From: Candidula unifasciata
Taxonomy: Eukaryota > Mollusca > Gastropoda > Stylommatophora > Geomitridae
Length of the DNA stretch: 64,000 nt
NCBI GenBank assembly: GCA_905116865.2
Contig: CAJHNH020000213.1
Location: 308,001-372,000, forward strand
Direction of reading: 5' to 3'
This document shows, piece after piece, positions 1-9,982 of this stretch. Below the pieces are notes generated by a model, which saw only the letters and a list, made by a program, of their open reading frames with translations, ran no database searches and was not told where the DNA came from. The position numbers were made by a program, and so were the translations under genes. Position 1 is the stretch's first letter. Every line of letters begins with the position of its first letter.

Positions 1-6
1 TTACAG

Positions 7-332
7 ACACGAGGATCCCCATGATCAACTTGGAGGACGGCAGTGTCCTGTCTGGTGACGAGTGTCCCAAGAAGAAGGATCTGGATGAGTGGATGCAGCA
101 ACATCCTGGCTACATGATCGACAACAGCATCTGCTTGCTGGATCCTTACCTGCTGGAGATGCAGGCCTCTCTGGCTGCTGGGTCTATGGCTAGTGCTGGC
201 AGCAGTGGTGGCTCTGCCCCGCTCAGCAGGACTAGTGCTCTACCCACCTCGGCCAACTCTTCCACTCCAGGACGGGGTGAGGATGAAGATGGAAATCAAC
301 AGCTGGTACTGCACACTCCGGAGATTGGGCCA
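7..332 (+). CDS. CHD7: CHD7-like exon with first BRK domain
   Basis: The window opens with TTACAG, a 3' splice site, so the exon starts at 7 (incoming phase 1) and ends before GTACGT at 333 (phase 0), 326 nt. It encodes TRIPMINLEDGS, then KKKDLDEWMQQHPGYMID, the recognisable first BRK domain (RIPVINLEDG and KDL..WL..HP in vertebrate CHD7). A Ser/Ala/Gly-rich linker follows, up to HTPEIGP. BRK domains are small folds found in CHD and BRG1-type remodellers. The methionine at 21 is internal, not a start. The frame stays open past 332 into the intron, which is why a longer open frame to 416 appears; the family match stops at the donor. Confidence 0.88.
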
Positions 333-837
333 GTACGTTGGGTGATTTTCTATAGTTTTTCAAAAATAATAATTTATGAATATCTCTTTTGTGGCAGTTT
401 CAGGTGGATTGGGTAAGTTATTGTGTGTTCTTATATGTGTTTGGGTATTTTCTGGGTACGAATAAATTCAGTTGCACTGTATTGATATGGAAAGCTAGGT
501 CATCTTTTGAGGCTTGTCCATTGCTAAGAGATTAACTCTGAAACCATGTAAAAAATGTAGTCTTATCCTCTTAATGACAAGGTAATTTATAGCATATCTG
601 CATCTCAGAAAACAGTTGTCTCTAAGCAGATGCAGAGTTTATGCAGTGATTTAAATATGTGGGGGGGGGGGGGGTAGAGAACTACCACTTGTCCGAGTTT
701 GCCTGTTTGTTACATTTTCTGTGGACTTGTGCAGTGAGTAATGCTCATTGTTGTACTAGTTATGTTTAGCAGGCTTTTTTTTTACTTGTAAAATTTTGCT
801 GGCAATGCCAGTCATTCTGAGGTTGTATTTTTCTTCT

Positions 838-1475
838 ACGATTCCTGTATCTTGGTTCTTTCTTGACAGATACCTGTCTCTTGTACTCATCTTGATTCTT
901 TCTTGACGTACCCAACTTGGTTCTTTCTTGACAGATACCTGTATCTTGTACCCAACATTGTTCTTTCTTGACAGATACCTGTATCTTGTACCCAACTTGG
1001 TTCTTTCTTGACAGATACCTGTATCTTGTACCCAACTTGGTTCTTTCTTGACAGATACCTGTATCTTGTACCCAACATTGTTTTTTCTTGACAGATACCT
1101 GTATCTTGTACCCAACATTGTTCTTTCTTGATAGATACCTGTATCTTGTATCCAACATTGTTCTTTCTTGACAGATACCTGTATCTTGTACCCAACATTG
1201 TTCTTTCTTGACAGGTAACTGTATCTTGTACCTGTGTTGGTTCTTTCTTGACAGATACCTGTATCTTGTACCCAACATTGTTCTTTCTTGATAGATACCT
1301 GTATCTTGTACCCAACATTGTTCTTTCTTGACAGATACCTGTATCTTGTACCCAACATTGTTCTTTCTTGACAGGTAACTGTATCTTGTACCTGTGTTGG
1401 TTCTTTCTTGACAGATACCTGTATCTTGCACCCATTTTGGTTCTTTCTGGACAGATTTGTGTATCTTCCACCCAT
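838..1475. repeat. 40-bp minisatellite in CHD7-like intron
   Basis: About 15 tandem copies of a 40-bp unit made of TTCTTTCTTGACAG, ATACCTGTATCTTGTACCC and a short AACATTG/AACTTGG spacer. On the + (transcribed) strand every unit contains a pyrimidine-rich run followed by CAG, resembling a 3' splice site. A two-unit variant (CCTGTGTTGG spacer with AGGTAACT) recurs at about 1210 and 1375, showing 160-bp higher-order copying. Long minus-strand frames here only mirror the periodicity. Confidence 0.9.
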
Positions 1476-1479
1476 CTTT

Positions 1480-2320
1480 AATGATAAGATTCTTGTATTT
1501 GCCTGTTTCTCAACTTCATCAATCTAATAATTTGAAAGTCTCAAGTAAAATCTTTAACCTGTTAACATATATTTTGATGGTCTAAAGTCCAGTATTCACC
1601 TTGTTTACATATATTTGTACTGTCCTAAGTCAGTCAGTTGATACGCGTTGGAATGTTGTCTTGTTCTGTCACCTAGCATATCTTTAAGGAAGTAAATGCA
1701 AGAAAGGAAAAGGGGGAGCGACTTGAAACATTAGTACATACAGTAAATATCAAATATCTTCATTACAATTTTATATATACGTATACTCACAAACTTGTAA
1801 GAAGTGAAAATTACTGAAAGGAGTTTAACATGTGGCAGTTGGTAGGAGCAGAAATGGGATGTTATCTGCAGAAACGAAAACCTGGCGATGCATCTCGTTT
1901 GGCTGTATGATTGTTGTTAACATTTGATTCTGGTTAATCTTGATTGGTCATTGCTTCTTGACACGCCTTGTGCATGACTGACAACAAAGTGCAATCATTT
2001 CAAATTGACACGGGAGGGTGATTCTTTGTTTAATTTTTGTTGTTGTTTGTTGACATTTGTTTTCTTGTTGGTAGTTTTTATTGTTTATTCTGCCTGAAAT
2101 ACAAGCACACAGGGAAGAATGGAGAGGGTGGGGTGTATTGTACAATAATAGCTTTTACTAAATTGATTTAATCTCAATACTGCTTGCTTTTTCATAGAAA
2201 TGCCATTTATTTTTAGGTGAATATGGAATGCAATATCTGCGTTTTGAAATGTTCTTATTTTTCTTCTGTAATTATCTTTGATTAGATGGCATCAGAAGGT
2301 ATGTGTCTCCGTGTGGGTTC
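1480..2320. other. Intronic sequence without recognisable feature
   Basis: AT-rich intronic DNA. I see no exon, no clear transposon end and no array here. Confidence 0.5.
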
Positions 2321-2324
2321 CAGA

Positions 2325-2600
2325 TCCTTATTGTGGGGGAGGGGGGGGGGGGAAACAAGAATAGACACCCCCCCCCCCCCCTAAACAAGCATGTCGTTAA
2401 GAGTCAACTTACTGTGGGCTCCCTTCGAAGTCAGAGTGTATCTGTCTGAAAAGTAAGGAACCAAAGTCTTCATGAGTCAGATCTGTAAAACTGATGTGCA
2501 CACAACATTTAGGTTCTGGAACAAGTCCACAGGTGGATGAACAACCAGAACTTTTCCACCGGAGTTTACAGCTGGTGAACACCAAGAAGAGGGCATGTAT
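2325..2600 (+). repeat. Dispersed repeat with poly(G)/poly(C) head, copy 1
   Basis: A G-rich run (about 2336-2352) is followed by C12 (2369-2382), then a conserved body: AAGCATGTCGTTAAGAG, GTCAGAGTGTATCTGTCTGA, AAGGAACCAAAGTCTTCA, CAGATCTGTAAAAC, GGATGAACAACCAGAACTT and GAGTTTACAGCTGGTGAA. The same body recurs at about 23,050, 39,290, 57,195, 58,165 and 60,510 (+) and at 52,880 (-), usually just after a homopolymeric C or G run. No coding capacity and no tRNA-like head were recognised. Confidence 0.75.
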
Positions 2601-3367
2601 TTAAAAGAAAAAAGAAAAGAAAAAAAAAAGAAGAAAAAAAGCACATGAGAATATTCAAATTCATGTACGATAGTTGATGTGGACTTGCAGGAGTGATCAG
2701 GCAGAAACTACGAAATTTAAAATCTTTACTGGCGTAGACTGGCGACTGCACTAGACATCCAGCCTTAAATACTCAGTCTCAAGAATCAGTTACCAGGTGC
2801 CCTATTTCACTGCCCTAAACTTAGTTTCCATCACTTAATTGTAAAATCAATACTTGTATAAAGACAACCCTTGTCATGTGGGCCTGCAGGTGTCTTTTAA
2901 AGCCTTAGTTAATATAACATCCAGTCTTATTTGGGGGGAAATACAGTAGCTTATGAGTCAGTTATAAAGGCAGGGTTGTTTTATTTATCTGAACAGCACA
3001 ACATACCTTCTGATGTCCTATTTTGTGTATAGTTTTTTTTAATATATATTCTGACTGTATAGTTTTTCTAAGAAAACATTTTGACAGCATTTTGTATCAT
3101 ACACTTGTCTTTATTGTACAGTCACACTCACATGGGGGTTGCTGCCACTGATAGCTTTAAAAGTCAGCAATACATATTTATTGTATTTAGAAATAGGAGG
3201 AAGTGGAAATGCAGTGCAGGGCCCAAGAAATAAACATACGGGAAAGAAATGTACTACAGGAATAACAAATGTCTTACAGAAGCCAGAAAAATTCAAATGC
3301 AAGACTATTAGGCTGCTAGGTCATTGCAGTTGAAACTTCAAAGGTCCCGGTAGTTAGCATCATTTGG

Positions 3368-3735
3368 TTATTGTCTCTAGGTCATGCCGGTGTGTTGGGA
3401 AAGGAGCAGGCAGATAGACTGGCCGGTTCTGCACCACTTGGTGGTGAACTGATGTATGACAAGCTGGATGTTGTGAGGGCTCTCTGTGAGCGAGTGAACA
3501 GTGTCGAGGCACAGAGAGATTATTACCGTTTGAGGAGAATGGCACTGCAAGGAGTTGAAGGGGATCAAGCTGACGCCCGACACTCGGGGGAAAGACGAGA
3601 GGGATATACAATCAGACAGTACTGGTACCATCATAATTTTAACTCTTCACATGCTGCTGAAGATGGGGTCAGAGGACTTATAAAGGTGTCATGAGTGCTG
3701 TGATGTCGATTCTTAATTCAACATGCAGTTAAAAA
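3368..3735 (+). mobile_element. 3' fragment of RNase H-bearing LINE
   Basis: Translates to LGHAGVLGKEQADRLAGSAP, the C-terminal motif of RNase H domains (GH.G..GNE.AD.LA), followed by GGELMYDKLDVVRAL. It should end in the element's Cys-rich tail, but a frameshift precedes it. Truncated at the 5' end, with no promoter or reverse transcriptase in place. Other pieces of the family lie at 33,120, 41,515, 46,165, 48,430, 50,745, 52,455, 62,215 and 62,400. Confidence 0.8.
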
Positions 3736-3739
3736 TGTT

Positions 3740-3990
3740 TGCCAACACTAATTTCTGGCATCATGGAATAGTTAAGACATGTCGAGAAAATGGCAAATAA
3801 CAGGGGGAAAAAACGGAGTAAAGAGGTCACAGGGATAGACCAGGAGGCAGACCAAGATGAGGGGGAGAACATACAGGCAGACATGCAGATGGTTGGAGTC
3901 ACAACCAGAAAGAGAAGGTGATTAATGGAAGCAGTTGACCTCTACAGCAGTGCACCTCAAGGGCTCACAGACTGAAGGGAAGAAGTTGCT
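3740..3990 (+). mobile_element. Degenerate LINE 3' fragment
   Basis: Contains the pattern of a LINE reverse-transcriptase C terminus (GGTCACAGGGATAGACCAGG, AGGCAGACCAAGATG, then CCTCAAGGGCTCACAGACTG). It resembles the copies at 21,780-22,300, 42,960-43,170 and 50,340-50,560. Riddled with stops. Confidence 0.5.
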
Positions 3991-4493
3991 GTATGTGTAT
4001 AGCTGGACGTTAGCCTCCATGTAATAATAATATAAAATAAATCTTTTTAAAAATATTGCTTGGAAGTAATAAATCTAGATTCTAGAGGTCTACAAATATC
4101 TTAAAAGTGAAGAGTTATCTCTACTTCTGGAATGACTTGCAGCATCGGGGCGGAAAGGGAAGAGTTAAAGTAAATGTTTATTAGGTGGGTTAATGCAGAA
4201 TTTGACTATTTAAGAATAAGAGAGATAATAAAATGAACAATTTAATATTTATAGTTTTTAACCTAAATGTAAAAAATGAACAATATTCAAGACACCCAAT
4301 GTGGCATGTAGTGGGGTCAACCATACATGTGACTGTGACTGACTTGTCATCGCTAATACTTGCTTCTGGTGTGGTCCTGCCCTTGCTGCCTCTCGTTGTC
4401 TCGTACCACCTCCATCCCTTCTGCTGTATGTACTTGTATGCTTTATGTACCGGCCGCATCATCATCACCACCACTACCCACCACACCCCACAG

Positions 4494-4610
4494 GAAACAT
4501 TTGTACGCCGCCGAGGTCGCAAACCTCAACTTGACCCCCGAACACTGAACGTCCACCAGCTGACCGGAAACGAGAATGTTGCAGTGGTGGAGAGAGGGAC
4601 CGGCAAGAAG
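4494..4610 (+). CDS. CHD7: CHD7-like exon, inter-BRK linker and start of second BRK
   Basis: Acceptor CCCCACAG precedes 4494 and donor GTGAGG follows 4610; 117 nt, phase 0 to phase 0, 39 codons. The product includes RRRGRKPQLDPRTLNVHQLTG and NVAVVERGTGKK. It corresponds to the CHD7 stretch with a basic patch, then LD...LTGEE and VPVV..R.GKK, which leads into the second BRK domain. The open frame upstream of 4494 is intronic and shows no family similarity. Confidence 0.88.
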
Positions 4611-4869
4611 GTGAGGGGTCACGACAAGGTTGTTGTGTACATTCTGTCCTTAAGTGAGGTGATAGTTGTTGCTGTCATCCTCTTGTAGCATACAGATTAT
4701 AACAAGGTCACGAAGAGTGGAAGTCATGCCTCTTTATTTATTCCCATTGAATATGCAGAAAATGTTGTGAAAAAGTTGTTTTTTTTTTTTTTAGAGGTTA
4801 GTTAGCATGCTCAGGAACTAGGGTCACACAGGGAATGTGAACTGTTGCAGCTATATGTTATGTTCACTA

Positions 4870-5920
4870 GCTTGTTATGTTTGAACATTTAGCTACTTTC
4901 CCAGCATTTAAGTGGCTGATTACAGCAGTTGTGTACAACATATAGGTGGTTGTCAGAAGACCTGTACCCAACATACAGGGCCAGCAAAAAACTTGTACCC
5001 GGTATAAGTGGCTACATAGCATATAGGTGTTTGTCATAATACTTTTGCCTATTATAAATGGGTAATATAGTATATAGATGGTTGTCATAGGACCTGTACC
5101 AAGTATAGGAGACTAATATAGCATATAGATGGTTGTTATAGGACTTGTACCCAGTATAGGAGACTAATATAGCATATAGATGGTTGTCATAGGACCTGTA
5201 CCCAGTATAGGAGACTAATATAGCATATAGATGGTTGTTATAGGACTTGTACCCAGTATAGGAGACTAATATAGCATATAGATGGTTGTCATAGGACCTG
5301 TACCCAGTATAGAAGACTAATATAGCATATAGATGGTTGTCATAGGACCTGTACCCAGTATAGGAGACTAATATAGCATATAGATGGTTGTCATAGGACC
5401 TGTACCCAGTATAGGAGACTAATATAGCATATAGATGGTTGTCATAGGACTTGTACCCAGTATAGAAGACTAATATAGCATATAGATGGTTGTCATAGGA
5501 CCTGTACCAAGTATAGGAGACTAATATAGCATATAGATGGTTGTCATAGGACCTGTACCAAGTATAGGAGACTAATATAGCATATAGATGGTTGTTATAG
5601 GACTTGTACCCAGTATAGAAGACTAATATAGCATATAGATGGTTGTCATAGGACTTGTACCCAGTATTAATGACTAATATAGCATATAGATGGTTGTCAT
5701 AGGACCTGTACCCAGTAAGGGGGACTAATATAGCATATAGATGGTTGTCATAGGACCTGTACCCAGTATAGGAGACTAATATAGCATATAGATGGTTGTC
5801 ATAGGACTTTTACCCAGTTTAGGAGACTAATATAGCATACAGATGGTTGTCATAAGACTTGTACCGATTATAAATGGTATAAATGGCTACATTGCACATA
5901 GGTGGTTGTAAAGGACGTTT
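4870..5920. repeat. 51-bp minisatellite in CHD7-like intron
   Basis: About 17 well-conserved copies of a 51-bp unit (GACTAATATAGCATATAGAT, GGTTGTCATAGGACCTGTAC, CCAGTATAGGA) between 5040 and 5870. Degenerate units extend both ways. C/T variants (CCTGTACC/CTTGTACC, GTCAT/GTTAT) are shuffled among copies, as expected from unequal exchange. Confidence 0.9.
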
Positions 5921-5924
5921 ACAT

Positions 5925-7985
5925 AGAGAAATGGAAGATATTTGCACTCTACAAGTAACACTTCAGCACTGCTGAGTTTGAGAAATCTTAGCGGAGGAAG
6001 AAAAGAAGAAGCTATAACACAGCGTCTTCCTGTTAGAAGGAAGCTGCTTGCACACAAATTGGAGAATAAGCTCCAGGTACTGTTGTGAAGGATAAAGCAG
6101 ACATTACCAAGACAGAAAACATAAATTCTACAAAATCAGGGCATTGTACATAATTGGTCAAAGCAGGAGAGGAACTGTGTTATCTTTACCGTGTGACACT
6201 TAATTTCTATAGCAAACATGTAGGGACAATTATGTCTATGTTAATGTAAACGTCAGACTGTTTTGTAGTTGTAGAAATAAGCACATCCAGTCTAGATGAT
6301 CTGATGTTGGCACAGCAGTCTGTGCTTTAGTGCTAACTATAACAATAATGATAAAAGTTAAGACTGCATCAGGCTGTAGAGTGATCAGTAATGTTAGATA
6401 GGCTGATTCTGGCATCCGATTCGGTTTTGTGTTGCTAGAAATCAAACCTAAATGACCTAAGGGTCAGTGTTTTAAGAGAGTCCTCAAACACTTTTTTTTT
6501 TTATACTTGCTGCCACTAGTTGATGTTGAGACATTTGTGTGTTGATGGGTGCTTTGTTCTGTGTTGCCATCAGTATTTGATGTTGGTGTTAACATCTGGT
6601 CATATGTTACTTTTCTGTGTCTAAATATTGTGTGTACCCGGTCTGATTGTTTTCCTTCTAACAAGGCAGACAAAACAACAGACCTATGTAGAAAACATTG
6701 TGCACAACAAGGATTGGTTATAATCAGTTGTGCCACCCTGCAGACAGGCAGTTCTTCTTCATGGTTGGAATAGTATTGTAAACGTGTTGTCTTTTTACAG
6801 CATAGCTTTGATATTTGTGCCTCTCAGCTGACGCATCCAGTTTCCTTTGGGCATTTGTTGTCCTGGTTAGAGTTAGCCTTGCCAGTTAGCTTCATGGCAC
6901 AGTTGTACCCTTGTCTGTGTGACGGTGACTGACATCCCCTGAGGCACAGGTGCTGTCCCTGGGTGACCCTCATCTGCAAATGCTCTAAGTCGGCCAAAAA
7001 GCGCAAATATCGCAGCTCTGCTGTAAACAGGCACAACACATTTATGCCACTCACAAACACAAAGAAGAATATGCTTATTTGTCCCGTCCTGTTGTAGATC
7101 GTTTTGTTTTGAAAACAAGACTGAACCCCATCAAGTAGTTCAAAGTGCAGACGCCAGGTTTGTTGGTCGTTAAACCTGATATTCGCCTGCATGGTTTTTA
7201 CAGTGAATTATTTGTTTGTTAATTGTGCATGTATCTGGATATTTGTGTCATTACCTGGCCAACCACTACATTAACGACAAGGCCGTTTATTTTAACACTC
7301 AAATATTTAGTTCTTATTTTACTTGGTTCAATAATACTACTACTATCCTCATAGATACTGCATTTTCACTCTACGCTCATATACAAAAGACTGCATTTTC
7401 ACTCTACGCTCACTGCTTTGACATAATTGTTTGCAGTAACTGGTTAGTTTTGACAACTAACTTGCTAACTGCGACTGCAGGGGCTGAAACTTAACTCCTG
7501 ACAGCTTCTGTTGTTTCTAAAATATGTTGGGATGACAGCTTTACTAACTGCTATGCCAGAGATATACCTCTTACTTTTTAGGCAGATAATCCATACCAAA
7601 AACAGCTATGATTAAGAGTTACTTACCTTTAAACCCTGGTATACATAATAGAGCATTAAAGTTGACATTTAGGATATTTCTATTGGGGAGAAGTAGCTGT
7701 TTATCCAGTAAAGTGGTTATTCAGGTGAATTTTTAATTCCATCCAACTTTGATATAGTTGCTTCCTTGCCATAGTGTTTGCAATAGATTTTATAACTGTA
7801 TATTTCCTGTTTTATAAAACTTTTAATTTGATGATTTGACAATATACTTTCTGTATGTACTGAGATTTTGTATGTTAACTGTTATATTGAGATAATTATA
7901 TGATTCTGATGAAGTATGTACTTCTAACATAGAACTAACAAAAACAACTAATTTTTTAAAATCTGTGTGGTGTCTCCTTGTGCAG
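5925..7985. other. CHD7-like intron sequence, no clear element
   Basis: Mostly unique-looking AT-rich DNA. The only local structure noted is a short direct repeat (CTGCATTTTCACTCTACGCT at about 7358 and 7391). The sequence before 7986 is a normal branch/acceptor region. Confidence 0.5.
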
Positions 7986-8090
7986 ATCACAGGATCGAAG
8001 GCTCCACCCTTGAAGCACCTCAAGGAGTGGCTGGATCAGAACTCTACGTTTGACGTAGAGCCAAAATGGGGGGACCTTGTTAGAACAAAG
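7986..8090 (+). CDS. CHD7: CHD7-like exon, second BRK domain core
   Basis: Acceptor TTGTGCAG precedes 7986 and donor GTCAGT follows 8090; 105 nt, phase 0 to 0. The 35 residues begin ITGSKAPPLKHLKEWLDQNS and contain FDVEPKWGDLV. They line up with the CHD7 second BRK (APPMKDLPRWLEENPEF.V...W.DIV). The exon is too short and lacks a start codon, so simple open-frame searches miss it; phase continuity with its neighbours confirms it. Confidence 0.9.
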
Positions 8091-8468
8091 GTCAGTTATA
8101 GGTTGTGGTGGTGATGCTAGTTAGAATGAATGTGTTTTAGGGCAGTGTTTCCCAACCTTTATTCAGGCTAATTGTATTGAGAAAGTGATAAAATAGTGTA
8201 ATTTGTGCTACTTTTGCTAAGTAATTGATACAATATAGTAGTTATTTATGCTACTTATGACAAGTAAATGATATAAAGTGTCACACAACTTTGTCAAGTA
8301 ATTGACACAACAGTTTCATTTATTCTACTTGTGTCTAGTAATTAATAGAACAGTGTTATTTATACTGTTTTGTCTAGTAATTGATAGAATAGTGTCGTGT
8401 ATGCTAATTATGTCAAGAAACGGACAGAACAGTGTCTTGTGTGCCATTTCTGCCAAGTAATTGATGTA

Positions 8469-8641
8469 CAGTCGAGTCCACTTAAGTCGAACTCGGATAA
8501 GTCGAATTTCGGTTAGGTCGACATGACCAGATTAGTCCCGGTATTTTCTCTATTGTGTGTGCTGTCTGGATAAGTATAAGTCCTGATAGGTGGAAGCATT
8601 TTCTTAGGTCCCTGCGACTTCTACTTATCCAGACTCGACTG
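8469..8641. mobile_element. Mariner/pogo-type MITE
   Basis: A 173-bp element beginning CAGTCGAGTCCACTTAAGTC and ending in the inverse (ACTTATCCAGACTCGACTG). It is flanked by TA on both sides (8467-8468 and 8642-8643), the target duplication of the Tc1/mariner/pogo superfamily. The terminal repeat resembles Tigger/pogo ends. No coding capacity. Confidence 0.8.
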
Positions 8642-8784
8642 TAATATAGTTTTTTATGCTACTTGGGTCTGGTAATTGTTAGAACAGTATCATTTTATGC
8701 TACTTTTGCCCAGCAATTGATGGAACAGTGTCATTTGTGTTGCTTATGTTAAGTAATTGATAGAACAGTATTATTTATTTTATT

Positions 8785-9388
8785 TTAGGACAAGTACAGA
8801 AATTTAAGTATCTGGGCACATGGATAACATTAGATGGAAGATGCATAACTGAGATAAGAAACAGAATAGGACAGGCAAAAACTGCATTTTATAAAATGAA
8901 AAACATCTTGTGCAATATATCCTTGTCATTGAGAGTTAGAAAAAGAATTCTTGCTTGCTACATACATCCAGTTTTAACATATGGCTGTGAATCCTGGACA
9001 ATCAATAGGCAGGCCAAACAATTTCTAGAGGCCTCAGAGATGTAGTTTTACAGAAGAATGCTTAGAATACCTTGGACAGCCAAAAAGAGTAACCAAGAGG
9101 TTTTGAAAGAGGCAGGAGCCCGAAGACAACTTATCACAGACATCAGAAGGGGACAATCATAATTTTTCGGCCATGTCATGAGAAGAGGGAAAAAAGAACA
9201 TGTTGTGACCACTGGAAAGATCTGTGGAAGGAGAGATAGAGGAAGACAACGAGAGAAGATGCTTGACAGTCTTGTTGCATGGCATGGAGGTGTGTCAGCA
9301 CACGAACTGATACATGCTGCAGGAGATCGCAGATTATGGAGAGGCATGATCGCCCACGCCAGTCGGCAAGACACCTGATGATGATGAT
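8785..9388 (+). mobile_element. 5'-truncated LINE: reverse transcriptase C terminus with (TGA)n tail
   Basis: The + strand reads FKYLGTWITLDGR, EIRNRIGQAKTAFYKMKN, HPVLTYGCESWTI, FYRRMLRIPWTAKKS, FGHVMRRG and GRQREKMLDSL. This is the familiar thumb/C-terminal region of non-LTR reverse transcriptases. In-frame stops after the EASEM and GQS segments show it is dead. It ends in an ACACCTGATGATGATGATGA microsatellite tail, the 3' end of the element, and is inserted in the degenerate 42-bp array. The same 3' end recurs near 20,207-20,235. Confidence 0.85.
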
Positions 9389-9982
9389 GATTACAGTAAT
9401 TGATGGAAGTGTCATTTTTGCCGTTTATGTCTAGTAATTGATATGATAGTGTCATTGATACTACTACTTGTGTCTAGGATGACATTGATAGGGCAGTGTC
9501 GTTTATGCTAATTATATATGGTGTAATTTGTGCTACTTGTGAAAAAGTAAATTATGTAATATATGCTAGATAGTAAATTAGTTAGCTGGATTATCATTAT
9601 TGCACTCCCGACATTTCCATTGCACTCCTGACATTTCCAAAGGTGCCCAGATCCTCCTCTCAGTATCAACCGCTGCATCTGGTGGCTAATAGTTAAATAT
9701 ACTATTTGTGTCTAGTAATTGTTAGAACAGTGTCATTATGTTACGCGTATTAAGTAGTTGATAGACCCATGTCATTTATGTCCGTGAATTTATGGAATGG
9801 TATCATTTATTCTGCTTATGATGAATTGTCAGTTCAAGCCTTTCACTTATTTGTGCCTTTTTAAAATATTTTTAAAAATTTATTTTGATACACCTTTTTG
9901 ATGATGACTTATTGCTGAACCTTATTCTTCTTGCTGAATGTCATCTGATTCAAAACTGATGAAAATATTTGTCTTTTTACAG

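Larger units (their letters stand above)
8130..9900. repeat. Degenerate array of about 42-bp units, interrupted by transposons
   Basis: Units of the form AGTAATTGATAGAACAGTGT, CATTTATGCTACTTATGTCT recur from 8130 to 8780 and again from 9385 to 9820. They are strongly diverged and interrupted by the MITE at 8469-8641 and the LINE at 8785-9388. An old minisatellite. Confidence 0.75.

Noticed and set aside
756..1475. Three overlapping minus-strand frames of about 200 residues
   Set aside because: All read the same 40-bp minisatellite in different frames, which means periodicity rather than protein.
838..1475. CRISPR-like regular repeats
   Set aside because: Repeat and spacer are not distinct. 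Units are contiguous copies, and the DNA is eukaryotic.
4233..4493. Coding extension upstream of the second CHD7-like exon
   Set aside because: The frame happens to be open, but it has no similarity to CHD7 and a strong CCCCACAG acceptor sits at 4493.
9938..9982. Start of the last CHD7-like exon at the ATG at 9938
   Set aside because: The segment is intron. TCTTTTTACAG ends at 9982 and the homology starts at GVLPKSM.
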